This document shows, in pieces, positions 11,859-25,418 of a stretch of 60,083 nucleotides of DNA. Position 1 is the first letter of the stretch; every line of letters begins with the position of its first letter. Source of the stretch: Vairimorpha apis BRL 01 (lineage: Eukaryota > Microsporidia > Nosematidae); NCBI GenBank assembly GCA_000447185.1, contig KE647090.1, positions 1 through 60,083 of the forward strand, given 5' to 3'. Position numbers and translations under genes: made by a program. Below the pieces are notes generated by a model. The model did no database searches and was not told the origin of the DNA. It saw nothing but the letters and a program-made list of their open reading frames with translations.

Positions 11859-12443
11859 TTATAAAATAATACATTCATCAGTTTTATCTTTAGATGCATC
11901 ATAAAGATAATAAATAGTTTCCATTTCATCAATATGATATTTAAAATCCACCAACAAATTTTTTATTGTTGAGTTTTTTGTTTCAAATCTATAATTTCCA
12001 CCTGAATTATTTTGGATTCTATCAAGTTGTTCTAATTCTAATTTTATATTTCCAACATACTCCTTATACAATTTACTATAAAAAATTAAATCCTTTAACA
12101 AATTTTTATTTTTATATTCAATTAAATAAAATTCTTGTTTATTTAAACATGAATTAGTTACTTTATCTAAAACATTACTAAATAATTTAATTTTTTTTGA
12201 AAATTTATCCAACTTTTCTAAAAAATAATTATTTTGTGAATTGTTCTTATTAAAATTTTGTTTACTAATAGTTTTAGACAAAACACTATCTATTTCTTTT
12301 ATAGCTGATTGAAATCTCAATAATTGAGCTACTAGTTGTATAAGACTATTTTTAAAAATTTTCTCAAATTGCTGTTCCATTTCATTCATTTCGAATGAAC
12401 ATAATATATTTAAAATGAGTATAAAATAAAATACTAATTTCAT
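11859..12443 (-). CDS. Small predicted secreted protein, paralogue 1
   Basis: An intact 194-residue protein of unknown function. Residues 1-16 (MKLVFYFILILNILCS) form a typical signal peptide. The mature part is helical and charged, with FSKKIKLFSNVLDKV in the middle and a strongly conserved block RFETKNSTIKNLLVDFK at about residues 153-169. The same block recurs in the neighbouring paralogue at 14712-15285, so the two are tandem duplicates. The start carries CC rather than CCC: ATCCTTATG (GG at plus-strand 12446-12447), shared with the paralogue. A lineage-specific protein exported into the host or spore coat is plausible but unproven. Confidence 0.75.
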   Translation of the reverse strand: MKLVFYFILILNILCSFEMNEMEQQFEKIFKNSLIQLVAQLLRFQSAIKEIDSVLSKTISKQNFNKNNSQNNYFLEKLDKFSKKIKLFSNVLDKVTNSCLNKQEFYLIEYKNKNLLKDLIFYSKLYKEYVGNIKLELEQLDRIQNNSGGNYRFETKNSTIKNLLVDFKYHIDEMETIYYLYDASKDKTDECIIL

Positions 12444-14711
12444 AAGGATTTAAACATTTTTTTATAAATAATTTAATAATTAATATAAATCTATCAAAAA
12501 AACTAAATTTATACATTTATAAAATAAAAATTATTTGGTTAATAATAAAATTTGTAGTTCAAAATATAAATTTTTTACTTATATTTAAATTTAAAAATAA
12601 AAATTATATTAATTATATAAAATTTGAAAATGATATTTATAAATAATTTGTAATAAAAATATAAATTTTTCAATTTTTATTAATTCTAATAAATATAAAT
12701 CAAAAATTTTATATTTATATTTAAATTTAATAAATTAATTTTTAATAAATAATTGTTTAAACTTTACTTTTTTTATTTCTAAAAATAATTCTATAACTTA
12801 ATTTTTTTCAATAAAAAATAAATAATGTTGATTCAAAATTAAATTTTTGAGTTTTCGTATTTAATAAGTTTTATATTTATTCATGTATATCAAAAAAAAG
12901 TGTTTAAATATATTTTAAATATAAGTAAAATATATATATAAGATTCAAGAATAATAAAATTTATATTATGTATATCTTATAATTATCTTTAAAACTGGAC
13001 CATAAAATATTACAACTTTTTATCAAAAAATTATTTTTTTATTTTTTTTGTATAAAATGTTAAGTTTTAAATTAAACATCATGATTTACTAAAATTTTAG
13101 ATTCATTTAATAAAATAATATTGTTTTTATGAGTGATGGTATGATATCCTTATTTGCAAAACATGATAAAATTTTAGTCTTTTTTTAAATTAAAAATATA
13201 TATTATTTTAAAAAAAACAAAATAAAAAGTATTAAAAGATTTTCGTATATATTTATTTATATCATTTTTTATTTTAATTTGAAAATAAATTATTAAAAAA
13301 TCTTTTTTAATCAAATTTAAAAATTTTAATAAATTTTATTTTGTTTTTTTTTTAAAATAATTAATTTTAGGCAAAGATGATATTTTAAAATATTAATTCA
13401 TTTTCATATATTTATCAAATATCATTTATAGCAGAAGTAAAAATATAGAGAGAAATTATACTTGCTAAGAAATGAACTTGGAATGAGATTTAACAGTGCG
13501 AACAGAAAAGTAGTAGCATTTTTCTATAACTATACAACATTTGATAATTTAACTTGAAAAATCACGTAATGAAAAAACTTATTTTAAAACAGAGAATAAT
13601 AAATATAATTTTTTTTAAATAGAAACTTGTTTTAAATCGATTATAAAATTTAAGTTAAATTTAATAAAAAAAAGAAAAAACTCAAAATATTTTCAAAACA
13701 GTAAAATCAAAAAAAAATTCAGAACAGTACATAATAAGAATGAATTTTATAAATAATCAAAAAATCATTATATTGTCTTAAGTATGGAAACATATAACCT
13801 TCAGTAATGATTCATTGCAGCATTGTAAAAATCAAAAATATCTTTTTAGAAAAAGGCCTTAAATATCATCATTGTGACGGCAAATACTATTAATAAAATA
13901 TGTAATTATTGCATTATAAAACGATATATGAGTTCTATGATAAGATACAATGAAGAATTGGTGAAAAATTTACAGTTTTACTTAAAAAGCCTGATTAAAT
14001 CAAAGAAATTTATATCATTTTATATATGTATTTTAAAATAAATAGGCTAAAATTAAGTAGGATATTCAAATACAAACGAGAGTTATAAATATATTCGATT
14101 ATAATTAGATATTTATTATTGATAAAGATAGAAAAGAAATGCTAATTGTAGAAAAGAATATTACAAGTTACGCTAACCTAAGAGCTAGTAACAAGCAAAA
14201 AACAAAAATGCTATTTAATGAATTATAATTATAGGGCTATGCAATAATACAAGACAGAAATTTACTTAAACTTATAACGTGAAAGATATCACAATTATCT
14301 ACCATCTTTAGTAATTTTAAAAAATTTAATTTAGACAATCTTATGTAAGAATATATAAACTTTTATTGTTAAAAATTATTTAAGAAAGCTAATACTATGA
14401 AAAACAGCATAGATAAACACATTAAAAATATACAGATGGCTAATAAAAAAGGTATTAAAAACCGATGTTGACATATAACAGGGTTTATTTAATCTTGAAA
14501 AAATGATTTATAGTAAAAAAACTGAACATATAAAAAATTATTTTAAATTTTTTAAAAACTATATATATGTTTATATATATTTAATCTTTAATATTTATAT
14601 TAAACATTATAAAAATATATATTGTACTAAATTTTTTTAAATTAATAATTTTAAATGAAATTTTTGTAGGCTGTATTAAATTTGTAAAAAAAAACACTGA
14701 TTTTATTTTAT
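12444..14711. other. Intergenic region between the secreted paralogues, with element-like debris
   Basis: The first kilobase is plain AT-rich DNA. From about 13430 to 14480 composition rises and broken coding-like stretches appear (listed separately). No intact gene is visible. Confidence 0.5.
13430..14480 (+). mobile_element. Probable decayed element B
   Basis: Composition is less AT-biased than the flanks, and plus-strand frames give broken coding-like pieces such as GLKYHHCDGKYY (about 13855-13895) and GYAIIQDRNLLKL (about 14235-14275), interrupted by many stops. The texture matches copies A and D, but I could not align it to them directly, so membership in the same family is tentative. 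It lies between two paralogous secreted-protein genes. Confidence 0.3.
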
Positions 14712-15285
14712 TTAAAATAAATTTTCATCATAGCTGCATTCTTCTTTGATAAAATAAATATCTTCAATTTCTTCAATATAAAACTTAAAATCCACCAACA
14801 AATTTTTTATTGTTGAATTTTTTGTTTCAAATCGATACTTACCATCAGAATAGCTTTGAATTCGATCAAGTTGGATTAATTCAGTTGTTATATTTTCAAC
14901 ATATTTTTTATATTTTTTACTTATAAAGAAAATATCATCCAATAAATTTTTCTTATTGTATTCATAAAAATTAAAATTTAATTTTGAAATAAAATTACCA
15001 TTTAACTTATTAATAACAACATTTAGTAACTTAATTTTTTTAGAAAAATTATACAATTTGTTATAAAAACATTTATCGTCGGAATTTTTTTTTCAAAAGT
15101 TTGTTTTTTTATGGTATTAGATATTATAACATCAATTTCTTCAACAGATGATTTAAACCTTGTTAAAAGCGAAACAAAATTTAAAAGATTTTGTTTAAAA
15201 TATTTTTCTGTACTTATACTTGCTTTATCGCTGCTCATTGAACATAATATTTTTATTGTAAATATAAAAAAATCATAAATTGCAT
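14712..15285 (-). CDS. Small predicted secreted protein, paralogue 2 (two frameshifts)
   Basis: This is the tandem partner of the gene at 11859-12443. Alignment to the paralogue shows that the true start is ATG 15285, with the same ATCCTTATG context (GG at plus-strand 15288-15289). The signal peptide MQFMIFLYL...IKILCS is broken by a missing base near 15250-15260. A second missing base in an A9 run (about 15085-15093) separates the N-terminal half from the part starting YNKLYNFSKKIKLL. The shared block RFETKNSTIKNLLVDFK is identical. The mature proteins are otherwise only moderately alike. Function unknown. Confidence 0.65.
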
Positions 15286-17454
15286 AAGGATCTTAAATTT
15301 TTTTTTTAAAACAATGTTAGATAACTATAATTAATAAAAAAATATGATAAATTAATGTGTGAATACGAGATTAATATAATAGCATTATAAAAGTTTTAAA
15401 ATCTTTGTCCACAAAAATGACCATTTGAATTTTTAATCTATATAAATTATAAAAATAATAAATAATAATTTTCACAAATTTGATGTTAATTAAAAATAAT
15501 AAAAATTTATAAAATAAATACAATTACTTTTATGATTTTTTTGAAATAAAAATATTTCTTAGATATGTCGAGAATCTCAAAAAATTTAATTATAATAATT
15601 GATTATATTAAAATTATATAAAAAAAATCATACAAATTTAGAATTGTTTTACTTTTATATATATTTATTTTATAATGTGAAAAAATATATATACATATAA
15701 TATGTATTAACATATATAATTTTAAATTTAAACTTACTTTAAATGAAAATTTTCATTTAATATTTATTTTATAAAGTTATATTAGTATGTATTATATTTA
15801 TCAAAAAAATACCGTAATATAAAGATATTTACATAAATAAAAAAATATTTAAATACATTACATTTTAATAATATAAATATTTACAATAAAAAAATTCTAT
15901 TTCTTTTTGAATTGCTTTTTAATGTTTTTCTTTAATTTACTGAAAAAAATTTTGTAAAAATAAGGGATAAAATTTTTGTTATATTATAATATATAGTGAA
16001 AAAAACATATTTTAAATAGAAAAATTTTACTAAAATTTTGTATTGTCAATGTATTTAAAAATAGTAATATTTAAAATAACAGAAGATGTGATTTTTTGCA
16101 ATATTAAATAGTTTTTATTGTAAATATTATCTTAAAAAACACAATTATTGTTTTAAATTATAATAATCAATTAATTGTAAAGTTTCTAAAGGCTTAAAAA
16201 ATTTACTTCATTAAACAATCAAAAAAATTTGAAATATAAGCAATTTAAAAATAATTTATAGTTTTAACATATATAAATACAATCATATTTTTTATACTAA
16301 AAAAATCATATATAAATAAAAGCAAACTAAACCAATTGTTGTATATAATATCATATTAATAATATTAAGAAACCATTTAAAAAAAAATTTTTAAAATTTT
16401 ACATATTTTTGATAAACTTAAAAGACATTTTAATATATTTTTTTTAATTACATTATTACAAATATTATAATTTTACTTTTTGTTCTATAAATCTTAAATA
16501 AAAAATATAATGTTATTTATTTAAAATAATAATACAAAATATTTTATATTTAAAAATATTTATTTAAAGTTTTTTAATTATTTAATTCAAACAAACTTTT
16601 AAAAAAAATTTCTGTTTTAACTTTTTTAATTTAATTATACTTATAACTTGCTATATTATGTATAAAAATTTTTAAACATTAATATTTTTGATACTTTATA
16701 ATACATATTATGTTTTAAGTTATGAATTGAATTTAATTAACTATGTAGTGCAAAATTATATTTGCTATTAATATTTTAATTATTTTTTATCTTAGGTTTG
16801 TTAGTTTTATATCTAATTTAAAAATTCTTTCATAGTTTTTATTAATAGTACTTTTCTTTATTTTCTTTTAAAACATATCAATAAATAAATTTTATTTATA
16901 GTATTACAATTTAGCTTTAAAAGTTGCCATTGTAATAAAAATTAGAATTATATATAACTGTATGTTTTGATATCCAATTAATAAATTACTATTTTTAAAT
17001 TATTTATATATAATATAAACACAATTTTTGTGTATTTTAAAATTTAAATTAAATTTTTTTTTCATTTCATATGTTTAAAAAAAATTTTACTAAAAAATTA
17101 TATTAAGTAACAAAATATAATAATCAAGGATTTTTTATTTTTATTAAATTTAATTTTTATGTTTTTAATCATAGAATCAAAATAATATTACGAAAAGAAT
17201 TTAAAATAAACGTAAAATTATGCATATAAATAAATTTATTAAAAATATTAAAAGAAATTTTTTTTTATATATATGTTAAAAGTTGCTATAATTAGATTTT
17301 TTAAAATCAGCAAAAAATAATATTTTTTTTATTATTTAAACTTTATTTAACGCTATAATCAATTAAAACTAAACATTAATAGAGTTTTAAATAATTTTAT
17401 TTAAATATTTTAACATTTTACAAAATTTTAACAACATTTTATTTAAAACAATAT
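15286..17454. other. AT-rich intergenic region
   Basis: Nothing supportable: no GC island, start motif with ORF, or element-like stretch. Confidence 0.5.
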
Positions 17455-18134
17455 TTAAAAAATTTTACATAACGAACTTTCTTCCATTAATCGTCCTTTA
17501 TACCAATTTTCTAAATATTTATATTCTGATTTAGTAATAATATTAGTATCGTTTACAGATCTATAAACTTTTGCATAGTTTTCATACAATTCTTTAGCAG
17601 AATTTTTGATATCATCATCAAATTGAAATAAATAGTCAGTAATTGGTATCATGTCCCAGAGCAAATTAAATTCTTGAATTTCTTCCAATTGACTATGAAA
17701 ATAATTAAATCCAAATTGTTGTGGAAACTCATATCTAGCTTCTGTCACTTTTTTGCCTTTTAATTTTTTCATAAATGTTCTGACTGTATGAAAAGTTTTT
17801 CTAAAATGCCATACATAATATAAATTTTCATTATGAATTCTAATTATTTCTTTTAAAGTTTCTTTTTTCTCAATTAAAGATTTTCTAACACGATGATTCA
17901 TTTCTTTTTCAATTTCTTTTTTGATTTTTTTTAATTCTTCAAGACACATTTTTTTAAAATTTTCGCACAATACATATGTTATTCGCAATTCTCTTAAAAT
18001 TTCTTTATAATGTGGTAAAAAAATATTAACTGTGTGATTTAAACCACTTCTTACATAATGTGGACCTGAAGAGTTGCTTGATTCACTAGGTGTTTCAAAT
18101 ACATAATTTAACAAAAAAATATAACAAAGATCAT
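17455..18134 (-). CDS. Predicted secreted helical protein, one frameshift in the signal peptide
   Basis: I do not recognise this protein. The long open frame begins LLNYVFETPSESSNSSG without an ATG. A good start lies just upstream: ATG 18134 opens a hydrophobic stretch (MIFVIFF) that joins the frame if one base is missing from the T7 run at about 18114-18121, giving a signal peptide before ETPSESS. The mature part has a charged, probably coiled-coil helix (about residues 50-110, with LEELKKIKKEIEKE), then a Trp/Phe-rich region with YYVWHFRKTFHTVRTF and FNLLWDMIPITDYLFQFDDD. The upstream context has CC (ATCCAAATTCATG). No homologue is obvious; an exported lineage-specific protein is likely. 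Confidence 0.6.
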
Positions 18135-21100
18135 GAATTTGGATTTTTTTTATTCAAATATTTAAATATTTTAATTTAATATAAATTTCAAAAAGGTTGA
18201 TTTCTGAAAAAATATATAATTTAAAGTGTTTTTGATGAAAAAAACTGGTTTAACATTATAATAAATTTATATTTTTATTTTAATGTAAATAAATTAAAAA
18301 CATATATAAATTTAGTTCATATAAAAAAGATCAAAAATGAATTAAATTATGATTTTTAAAATAATTTTTTACAACAATTATTTTAAATTAATATTTTAAT
18401 TAAAAATAATTTAGTTTAAAATATTTGACTTTTATTAATTTTTATTTTAATTATAATTGATTTTTTAAAATTTAGACATATATATGTTTTTATTTAAAAA
18501 TAAAAAATCAACTAAAAATTTAAACTTGTTTTAGTATTACAAATTTTTGGTTATAAATTATAACTTATCTAAAATTATTTTTTATTCTTATATTTTTGCA
18601 TCTGTACTTTTTTAAATCAAAATTTAATAATTTCAGATGTCAAAATATTTTGAAAATTTAAGAAATTTTAAAATTATTTTATATAGAACGAAAAAACATT
18701 ATGTTCATTTATTATTTTTTCTATAGTTAGTTTATTATATTTATTATATGTTTATTATAAATAAATTGGTATAAAACTAGAATTGTTTATAAAAAAAATT
18801 ATTTTGTTATAATTATATTTCAAATAGAAAATATTTTTTGAAATAATATAATTCTACATAAAGTCAAAACTTAAAAATTATTTATAGAGGAAAATATTTT
18901 TCATTATGGTTATTTTAAATATTAAATAATAAAATCATAATATTTTTATAATATATTTAAAATTTATTAATTATTTTAAATTTTATTTTTGAAAACATTA
19001 TCAAAAAAATATTTTTTGTACAAATATTTTAGTGTGCTTATACATGTTTTTGTTTTATTAAACTAAAATTACAAAACGTATTTTTAAGAATAAAATAATT
19101 TTTTTATATGTTTTAATTTAAGACATTTAAACAATAATTTATAGTTTTTATTTTAAGAAAAATTTAATATATTTTATTAGTTAAAATAAAATTATTGCAA
19201 ATGTATATCTATTCTAAAAATACAGATATTTATTTATTAAAAAAATAGACTATAAAAAAATTAAGAAATATAAATTTTTATAGTAAAATGCTTATATTAA
19301 TTTAATATAAACAAATTTATTTTAAGTTAATTGGTATCTTCTTTTTAAAAGGTTTAATTTTTTCCTTTAAATAATTTCATATATATTTTGATATTATATT
19401 TGATTATATTGATTTAAAACTTAATTATATAAAATAAAATTTTAAATCTTAAAATTTCAAAAAACTTTTGTAATTTTGTAATTCTAGTATTTTTTATATG
19501 TATCTTTACATTTAATACCAATATACAAGTTTTTTAGTTTATAACTAAATATTAAAAATACTTTAATGTTTATTTAAAATTTTAAATTCACTTTTTATCT
19601 TTATTAAAAAATATTTTTTACATAATTAAAATATATAGTTTGCAAGATTAGAAGATTATTTGTTACGAATTTTTGTTCTTTAATTTTTTATATGAAATTT
19701 TTTTCTATCATTATAATATTTTCATTTTATTTAAACTTATAATAATATAAAACTTGTTATATCTATATATATGAATTATCTTAAATACTATATATATTTT
19801 AATAAATCATTTTATTAATATTGCTTTTTAAATATTTTAAATCACAAATATTTTTATATTATATAAATATACATTATAAATATTAATTTAATATGTTTAT
19901 TTATAATAATATTTTTTTATTAAATAAAAATCTAAAGAACATTATAATTTGTTTAATGTACATTATATAATTAAAAAACATATAAATACATTGCATACAA
20001 TTAATATTTTTAATTGTTGATTACGAATTGTATTTTATATTACATAAATCTATGTATTAATTGTTTTAAAATTTTATTATTTTTAAAAACTAAAATTTTT
20101 TATAAGTTTTCTATCTTTTAATATTTTTGTTTGACTAAAAACAAATGAATTTTTGTACGAAAAATAAATTTACATTAAGGTAAATAGAGTAAATTCTCTA
20201 TAATGTTAAATCATACATAATTATTATAATTCTAAATATAAGTTTAGACTTTTGTTCTTTACATGTAAAATGTAAACAAAGAATTGATTTTAAGTATACT
20301 GTTAAAATAAAGATTTAGATTTTTAGAATTATAATATTTTATTTAACAATTATAATGTAATTGGTACTTATTAATTGTAATATACTGTTTATGTAAACAA
20401 AACTTATCTTAAAAATTCATTTGAAATGTTCTTTAAAATAATGCTATTGATTAAATTTTATTTTAAAAATTTTCTTAAACATAATCATATTAATTAGTTT
20501 ATATGTGCTTTAGGCTTAACTAATAATTATTTCAATATGTACTTTTATATTTGTTATTTAAATTCAGTCTTTCATATCTTTTCAAAATTAACCATTATGG
20601 TTTTTTTCTATTTTAATTAACATAAATATTTCGTTTAATAAATAAATAACTATAATTCTTTTAAATTCTTAGTTTAACAACTTATTCAAACATTGTAAAA
20701 TTATCTAGTATTAGATTTAATTAATTTTTAGGTTAATTATTTTACTAACAAATAAATATCAAGTTTATTTTTAATTTAAACACAATATTTTAAATATATT
20801 TATTTACATGATCGCATAATATTTTGATTTAATAATTTAAATGCTTTTTTAATATAACCATAAAAAAAATCTAATTTTATTCAATCATAATTTTCTAATA
20901 TAAAATTTATCTGTTTATTAAAAAGTTTTTTCAATTGATAAGTGTAATAATCTTTACATTCTTTTTTTATTATAGAATAACAAAACACAAAAAAAATAAC
21001 AAATTGCATTATGAATATTTTAAGGTATTTGATTCAACTCAACATTTTTTTTAGAAAATTTAAAATTTGATATATAACATATTTTTTTAAATATATATTT

Positions 21101-24100
21101 TATTACTTTTTAATTTGTTATAAATTCTGTATATTTGTAATTTAATAGATCTATTTCTATAATTTTCAAAAATATAAATTTTTTTAAATAAAGTTAAATG
21201 TAATATATTTTTAAAAATTTTCACTTTATCTAAAAAAAATTAAAAACTATCTTAAAGTAATGTACTTTCACAACAAAAATGCAGTAATTTTAAAAAATAA
21301 TAAAAAAAATTTTGTACTTTACATATATTTATTTTTAGACACAATTTAACGTTATATTTATTGTAATTACATTAAATACCTTGAAATTGTTTTAAGTAGT
21401 AAAATTTTAGCTTTTTTTAAATAAAATAGTATTTTGTTTATTTTTTTAAGTTTATTCTTCAAAATAAAATTTTAGATCTTTTTATATTATTTATTAGATA
21501 TAAAATATATATTTTCTTAAACAATTTTTTACATTTAGTTTAAATATTTTTTCTATAAATAATAATTGCTAGTTAATTTTGTAATGAAAATTTGAATAAC
21601 AACTTGTATTTATATTTTGCAAATATATTGTTTAATATGATATATTTTTTAAATTCTTGTTTTAAATAAACTAATTTTTTAATTAATATTGATTTGATTT
21701 TTGATTTTATATTTATAATTTATGTTATTTGTCTTACATAATTATATAATATAAATATTGGTAAAATTTGAACTAAGATGAAAAGTAATTAAGAATACGA
21801 CGACTTTATTACAAAAATTGTCTTTATTGATACGGATCAAGAAATTACTAAATAAACACAATTTTTGGCTTTAAATTAAATAATTTAATTTTTGTTTTTA
21901 TTACATTTATTTTTTTTAATTTTTTATTCATTAATATTTTATATACTAAAATTGATACAAACTGATGTAACAACTATTAAAGTTGTTATATAAAATATAG
22001 TCATAGAATTAAAATCTTAAATTTTTAAAAAAATTAAGTGTCATATTTGTGTAGTCTAAAAATTTATCATAGTGATAAGAAAAGCAATATAAGATAAATA
22101 AACAAATGAAACTAAATAAAATTTAACTATCTAAATTGAATTTTTACATTTAATAACAAATTATCATCTATGTTTGTATAAAAATTTCAAATTTGTATTT
22201 TTATTTGCATTGAGGACAATTAAATGAATTAAAAGTTTTAAAAAATATTATTTGTTTAATTGAATATTACAATTTATAAATAGTTTTAATAAAAATTAGA
22301 ACTGATTCAAATATTTAAAGAATGATAAATTAAAATCAGTAAAAATGTTGGACTTATAAAGTTTGTTTTTATTTTATAATATCTTTAAATGATAGAAATT
22401 TCAAGAAACAATTAATTTTGATAAAATATGAAAACTGCAAAAATTTTAATATATTATGAAAAAAAATTTACTTTTATCATGAAATTAATAAAAATATGAA
22501 AATCTTTTGCAAAGCAAAAAAAATTTGAAAACTAAATTTTGTTAGATGAATATTATAAATAAACTAAACTTTCAGGCTAGAATGATTAATTATCTTTTTA
22601 TATAATGTTAATTTAGTAAAAAAATTAATATTTTTAAATAAAAATTATATATATAATATAAATTTTAAAATTCGATAATAATAAAGTCGAGAGAATCTTA
22701 TATAACTATATTTTCTGAAGCATTATACTTATTAAAATTTTTCATTACCTTATGTATTTAAACTAGTAAATTAATAATTATATTTTATAAGATCAATTAT
22801 ACTTGTTATGAAACATAACATATTTAAAATAATTTTCTTTATTTAGAAAACTTAAAAATAAAAAAGAAATATCTTCAAAAAAGTTTTTTTTTAGCATTTT
22901 TTATTTAAATAAATATTTTTAGAATCTGATTTATAATTAAACTGTATCATTTATATTTATACATATAAAAATCGACAATTAGTTTAGTAATGAAGAATTG
23001 AAAGTTATGATTATAAAAAAATTTTTAGATTAAAAAAAACATTAATAAAATGAATAACATAAATTATTAAAAATGAGCGTAACTTATATATATTTATAAA
23101 TGAAAATAATTATTTTAAAAATTAAATTGATTGGGTCATCTATTAATTTAATTTGAGAATAATATTCTATAATTGTATTGATATATAAATTAATAAAAAA
23201 TTAAAAATTAAAATTTTTTTCTGTACTATTTGTTTTATTAATTTTTTTAAATAAAGATTTTTGGTAAAATTTAAAATACTATTTAATTCAAAAAAATAAT
23301 TTTTTTTTGATATATCATAAAATAAAAGCTGATTATAAAATAGATTAAGTAAAATTGTTAGTTAAAATAAATTATTGTTATTTTTTTTATATATTAATTG
23401 AAAAAAAAGTTGGTGTTAATTTTTGATGAATATCACAATTAAAATAAATTTTGTATTAGAATACACAATACAAAAAAAACTTTGAACGACTTTTCATAGA
23501 AGATAAAAATCTTATAAGTAAAAAATTATAAATTTTTTATAAAAACAAAATTAAAAAAAGTAAACGTAGTTATACAATTTTGTAATGATAAATACTTTGC
23601 AATTTTTTAAACAAAAAAAAGTTATGGAAATCCAAAAAAAAATCATTTGCTTTTATTTAACAACATTCATGTATGTAGAGTTACTTTTTATAAAAATTAG
23701 TTCTGTGTTAAATTTTAAATATTCATGAATGTAGAATAAAAAAAATTCAAATCAAAATATAACATTTAAATTATTAAGAATAAAATTAGTATGAAATTTT
23801 TTTCGATATAATAAAAAAATATTTCTATTTTAATACTATATGCATTTTTGAAATTTAAATCTAATGTAAGCTTTAAATTTTTTTTTTAAAGCTAATTACA
23901 AAAAAATAACGGTAATCTGTATAGAATTAAAACATATGAGTTAGAATATAATTGAGAATAATCGACTTAATATATTATTGATAAATTTTTTTTAAAAAAC
24001 GATAATTTATTGCAAAATATTTTTTATCGTGTAAAAATTAGGTATGCATGCTGTCTCAAAGAAAAATTCAATTTTATAATTTTTACCCTTTATAATAATT

Positions 24101-24791
24101 TAAATACAAAAAGAAAAACAAATACAAGAATACACATTATAAAAAAAATTATAGTAGCTTTAAAATTAGGAAAAGAAGAGAGATTTTTATTTTTAATAAT
24201 TTTAAAATCAAAAAAACATAAAATTTGTTTTATGACAAGTAACTGTATTTGTAAATGTAAAAAATCTAAAATTATGTTAATCATATGTTTAATATTAAAG
24301 AAGGTGCAATATATTAATTGATTAATTAAGCATGTCTTAAATTATTTTTATGTAATCATGAATATGTACAATTTATTTATGAAAATTACAAAGATTAACA
24401 CATTTTATTAAAGAAATATTAAAGAATAAAAATGAGATTAAAATGTTATAAAACCACTTTTTTAATAAAAAAAATATATTTTTACAGCAAAACATAGTAT
24501 AATGACAATGTTTTTTAATAATGTAAACATTTGTTATTTTTTGTATAAAAAAATAAAGAAGATATAATAATAATAAAAAAAAATTTTACTTTCGAACCAT
24601 ATTTATTAAAGATTTAAGATCAGTTTTATTTTAATAATAATTTAATTTTATGCAAAAATAAATGTAAATACTAAATTTGACTATTTATATGTTTTTATTT
24701 AGATTTAAAATATGTAAATAAATATATTTTACAATGTAAAATAAATTTTATAAATATTATTGAAACATAAAATAAAATATTTATCTAGGGT
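18135..24791. other. Gene desert, 6.6 kb
   Basis: Extremely AT-rich DNA with no convincing gene on either strand. An open frame at 24010-24321 starts at TTG, has no start motif and is dominated by Lys/Ile/Asn; I do not accept it. Short inverted repeats occur (15 bases at 20222-20236 / 20322-20336), not beyond what such composition yields. I see no GC island or element debris like that at 7.7 or 39 kb. Confidence 0.5.
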
Positions 24792-25418
24792 ATGTCAAAT
24801 CATGAACATTTTGAAAATGAACATGTTCATAAATTTTATAAAAAATATGCAGATGATTTTAATATTACTAGAGTTAAACCTTGGCCAAAAATTATAGATT
24901 TTTTAAATAAATATGATAGAAAAAATTATTTAAATTTAGATTGTGGATGTGGAAATGGTAGAAATCTTAATATTTCAAACTTAAGCACTTTTATAGGTAT
25001 GGATTTTTCACATGAATTACTTAAACTTATTAAAAGTGATAATGTATTACGAGGAGATTGTATGTCACTTCCATTTAAAGATAAAACTTTTAATATTATT
25101 TTAAGTATAGCAGTAATTCATCATTTAAGTACTTACGATAGAAGAAGAAAAGCAATGAAGGAAATGTTTAGATGTCTTAAAGAGAATGGTAAAATTTTAT
25201 TATATGTTTGGGATGAAAAAACAAAACATAAATCAAAATTTAAACATATCGAAAATAAAGAATATTTTGTTAAATTTAATAATAATTTTGATCGTTATTA
25301 TCATTTGTTTGACATTAATGAACTTATAGATTTTTGTAAAGATTGTGGATTTATAATAGAAGAATGTGGATTTGAACAAGAAAGTATTTTTGCAATTTTA
25401 AGTAAAAAATTTAATTAA
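24792..25418 (+). CDS. TRM9: Trm9-like tRNA (uridine-34) carboxymethyl methyltransferase
   Basis: Trm9, working with Trm112, methylates the wobble-uridine side chain to make mcm5U/mcm5s2U in certain tRNAs. The intact 208-residue ORF has the family hallmarks: HVHKFYKKYADDFNITRVKP and WP at 11-32, SAM motif I LDCGCGNGRN (49-58), acidic motif GMDFS (69-73), GDCMSLPF (88-95), SIAVIHHLST (105-114) and the Trm9/ALKBH8-type C-terminal RYYHLFDINEL (168-178). Length is normal for a minimal Trm9. The start has GGG (24788-24790) one base before the ATG. The stop overlaps, in TTAA at 25415-25418, the stop of the convergent coiled-coil gene. Confidence 0.88.
   Translation: MSNHEHFENEHVHKFYKKYADDFNITRVKPWPKIIDFLNKYDRKNYLNLDCGCGNGRNLNISNLSTFIGMDFSHELLKLIKSDNVLRGDCMSLPFKDKTFNIILSIAVIHHLSTYDRRRKAMKEMFRCLKENGKILLYVWDEKTKHKSKFKHIENKEYFVKFNNNFDRYYHLFDINELIDFCKDCGFIIEECGFEQESIFAILSKKFN

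Noticed and set aside
20222..20336. Inverted repeat of 15 bases
   Set aside because: Short perfect palindromes are expected by chance in DNA of this composition.
24010..24321. ORFs on both strands in the gene desert
   Set aside because: Starts at TTG, no C-run motif, composition like spacer DNA, and opposing ORF in the same place.
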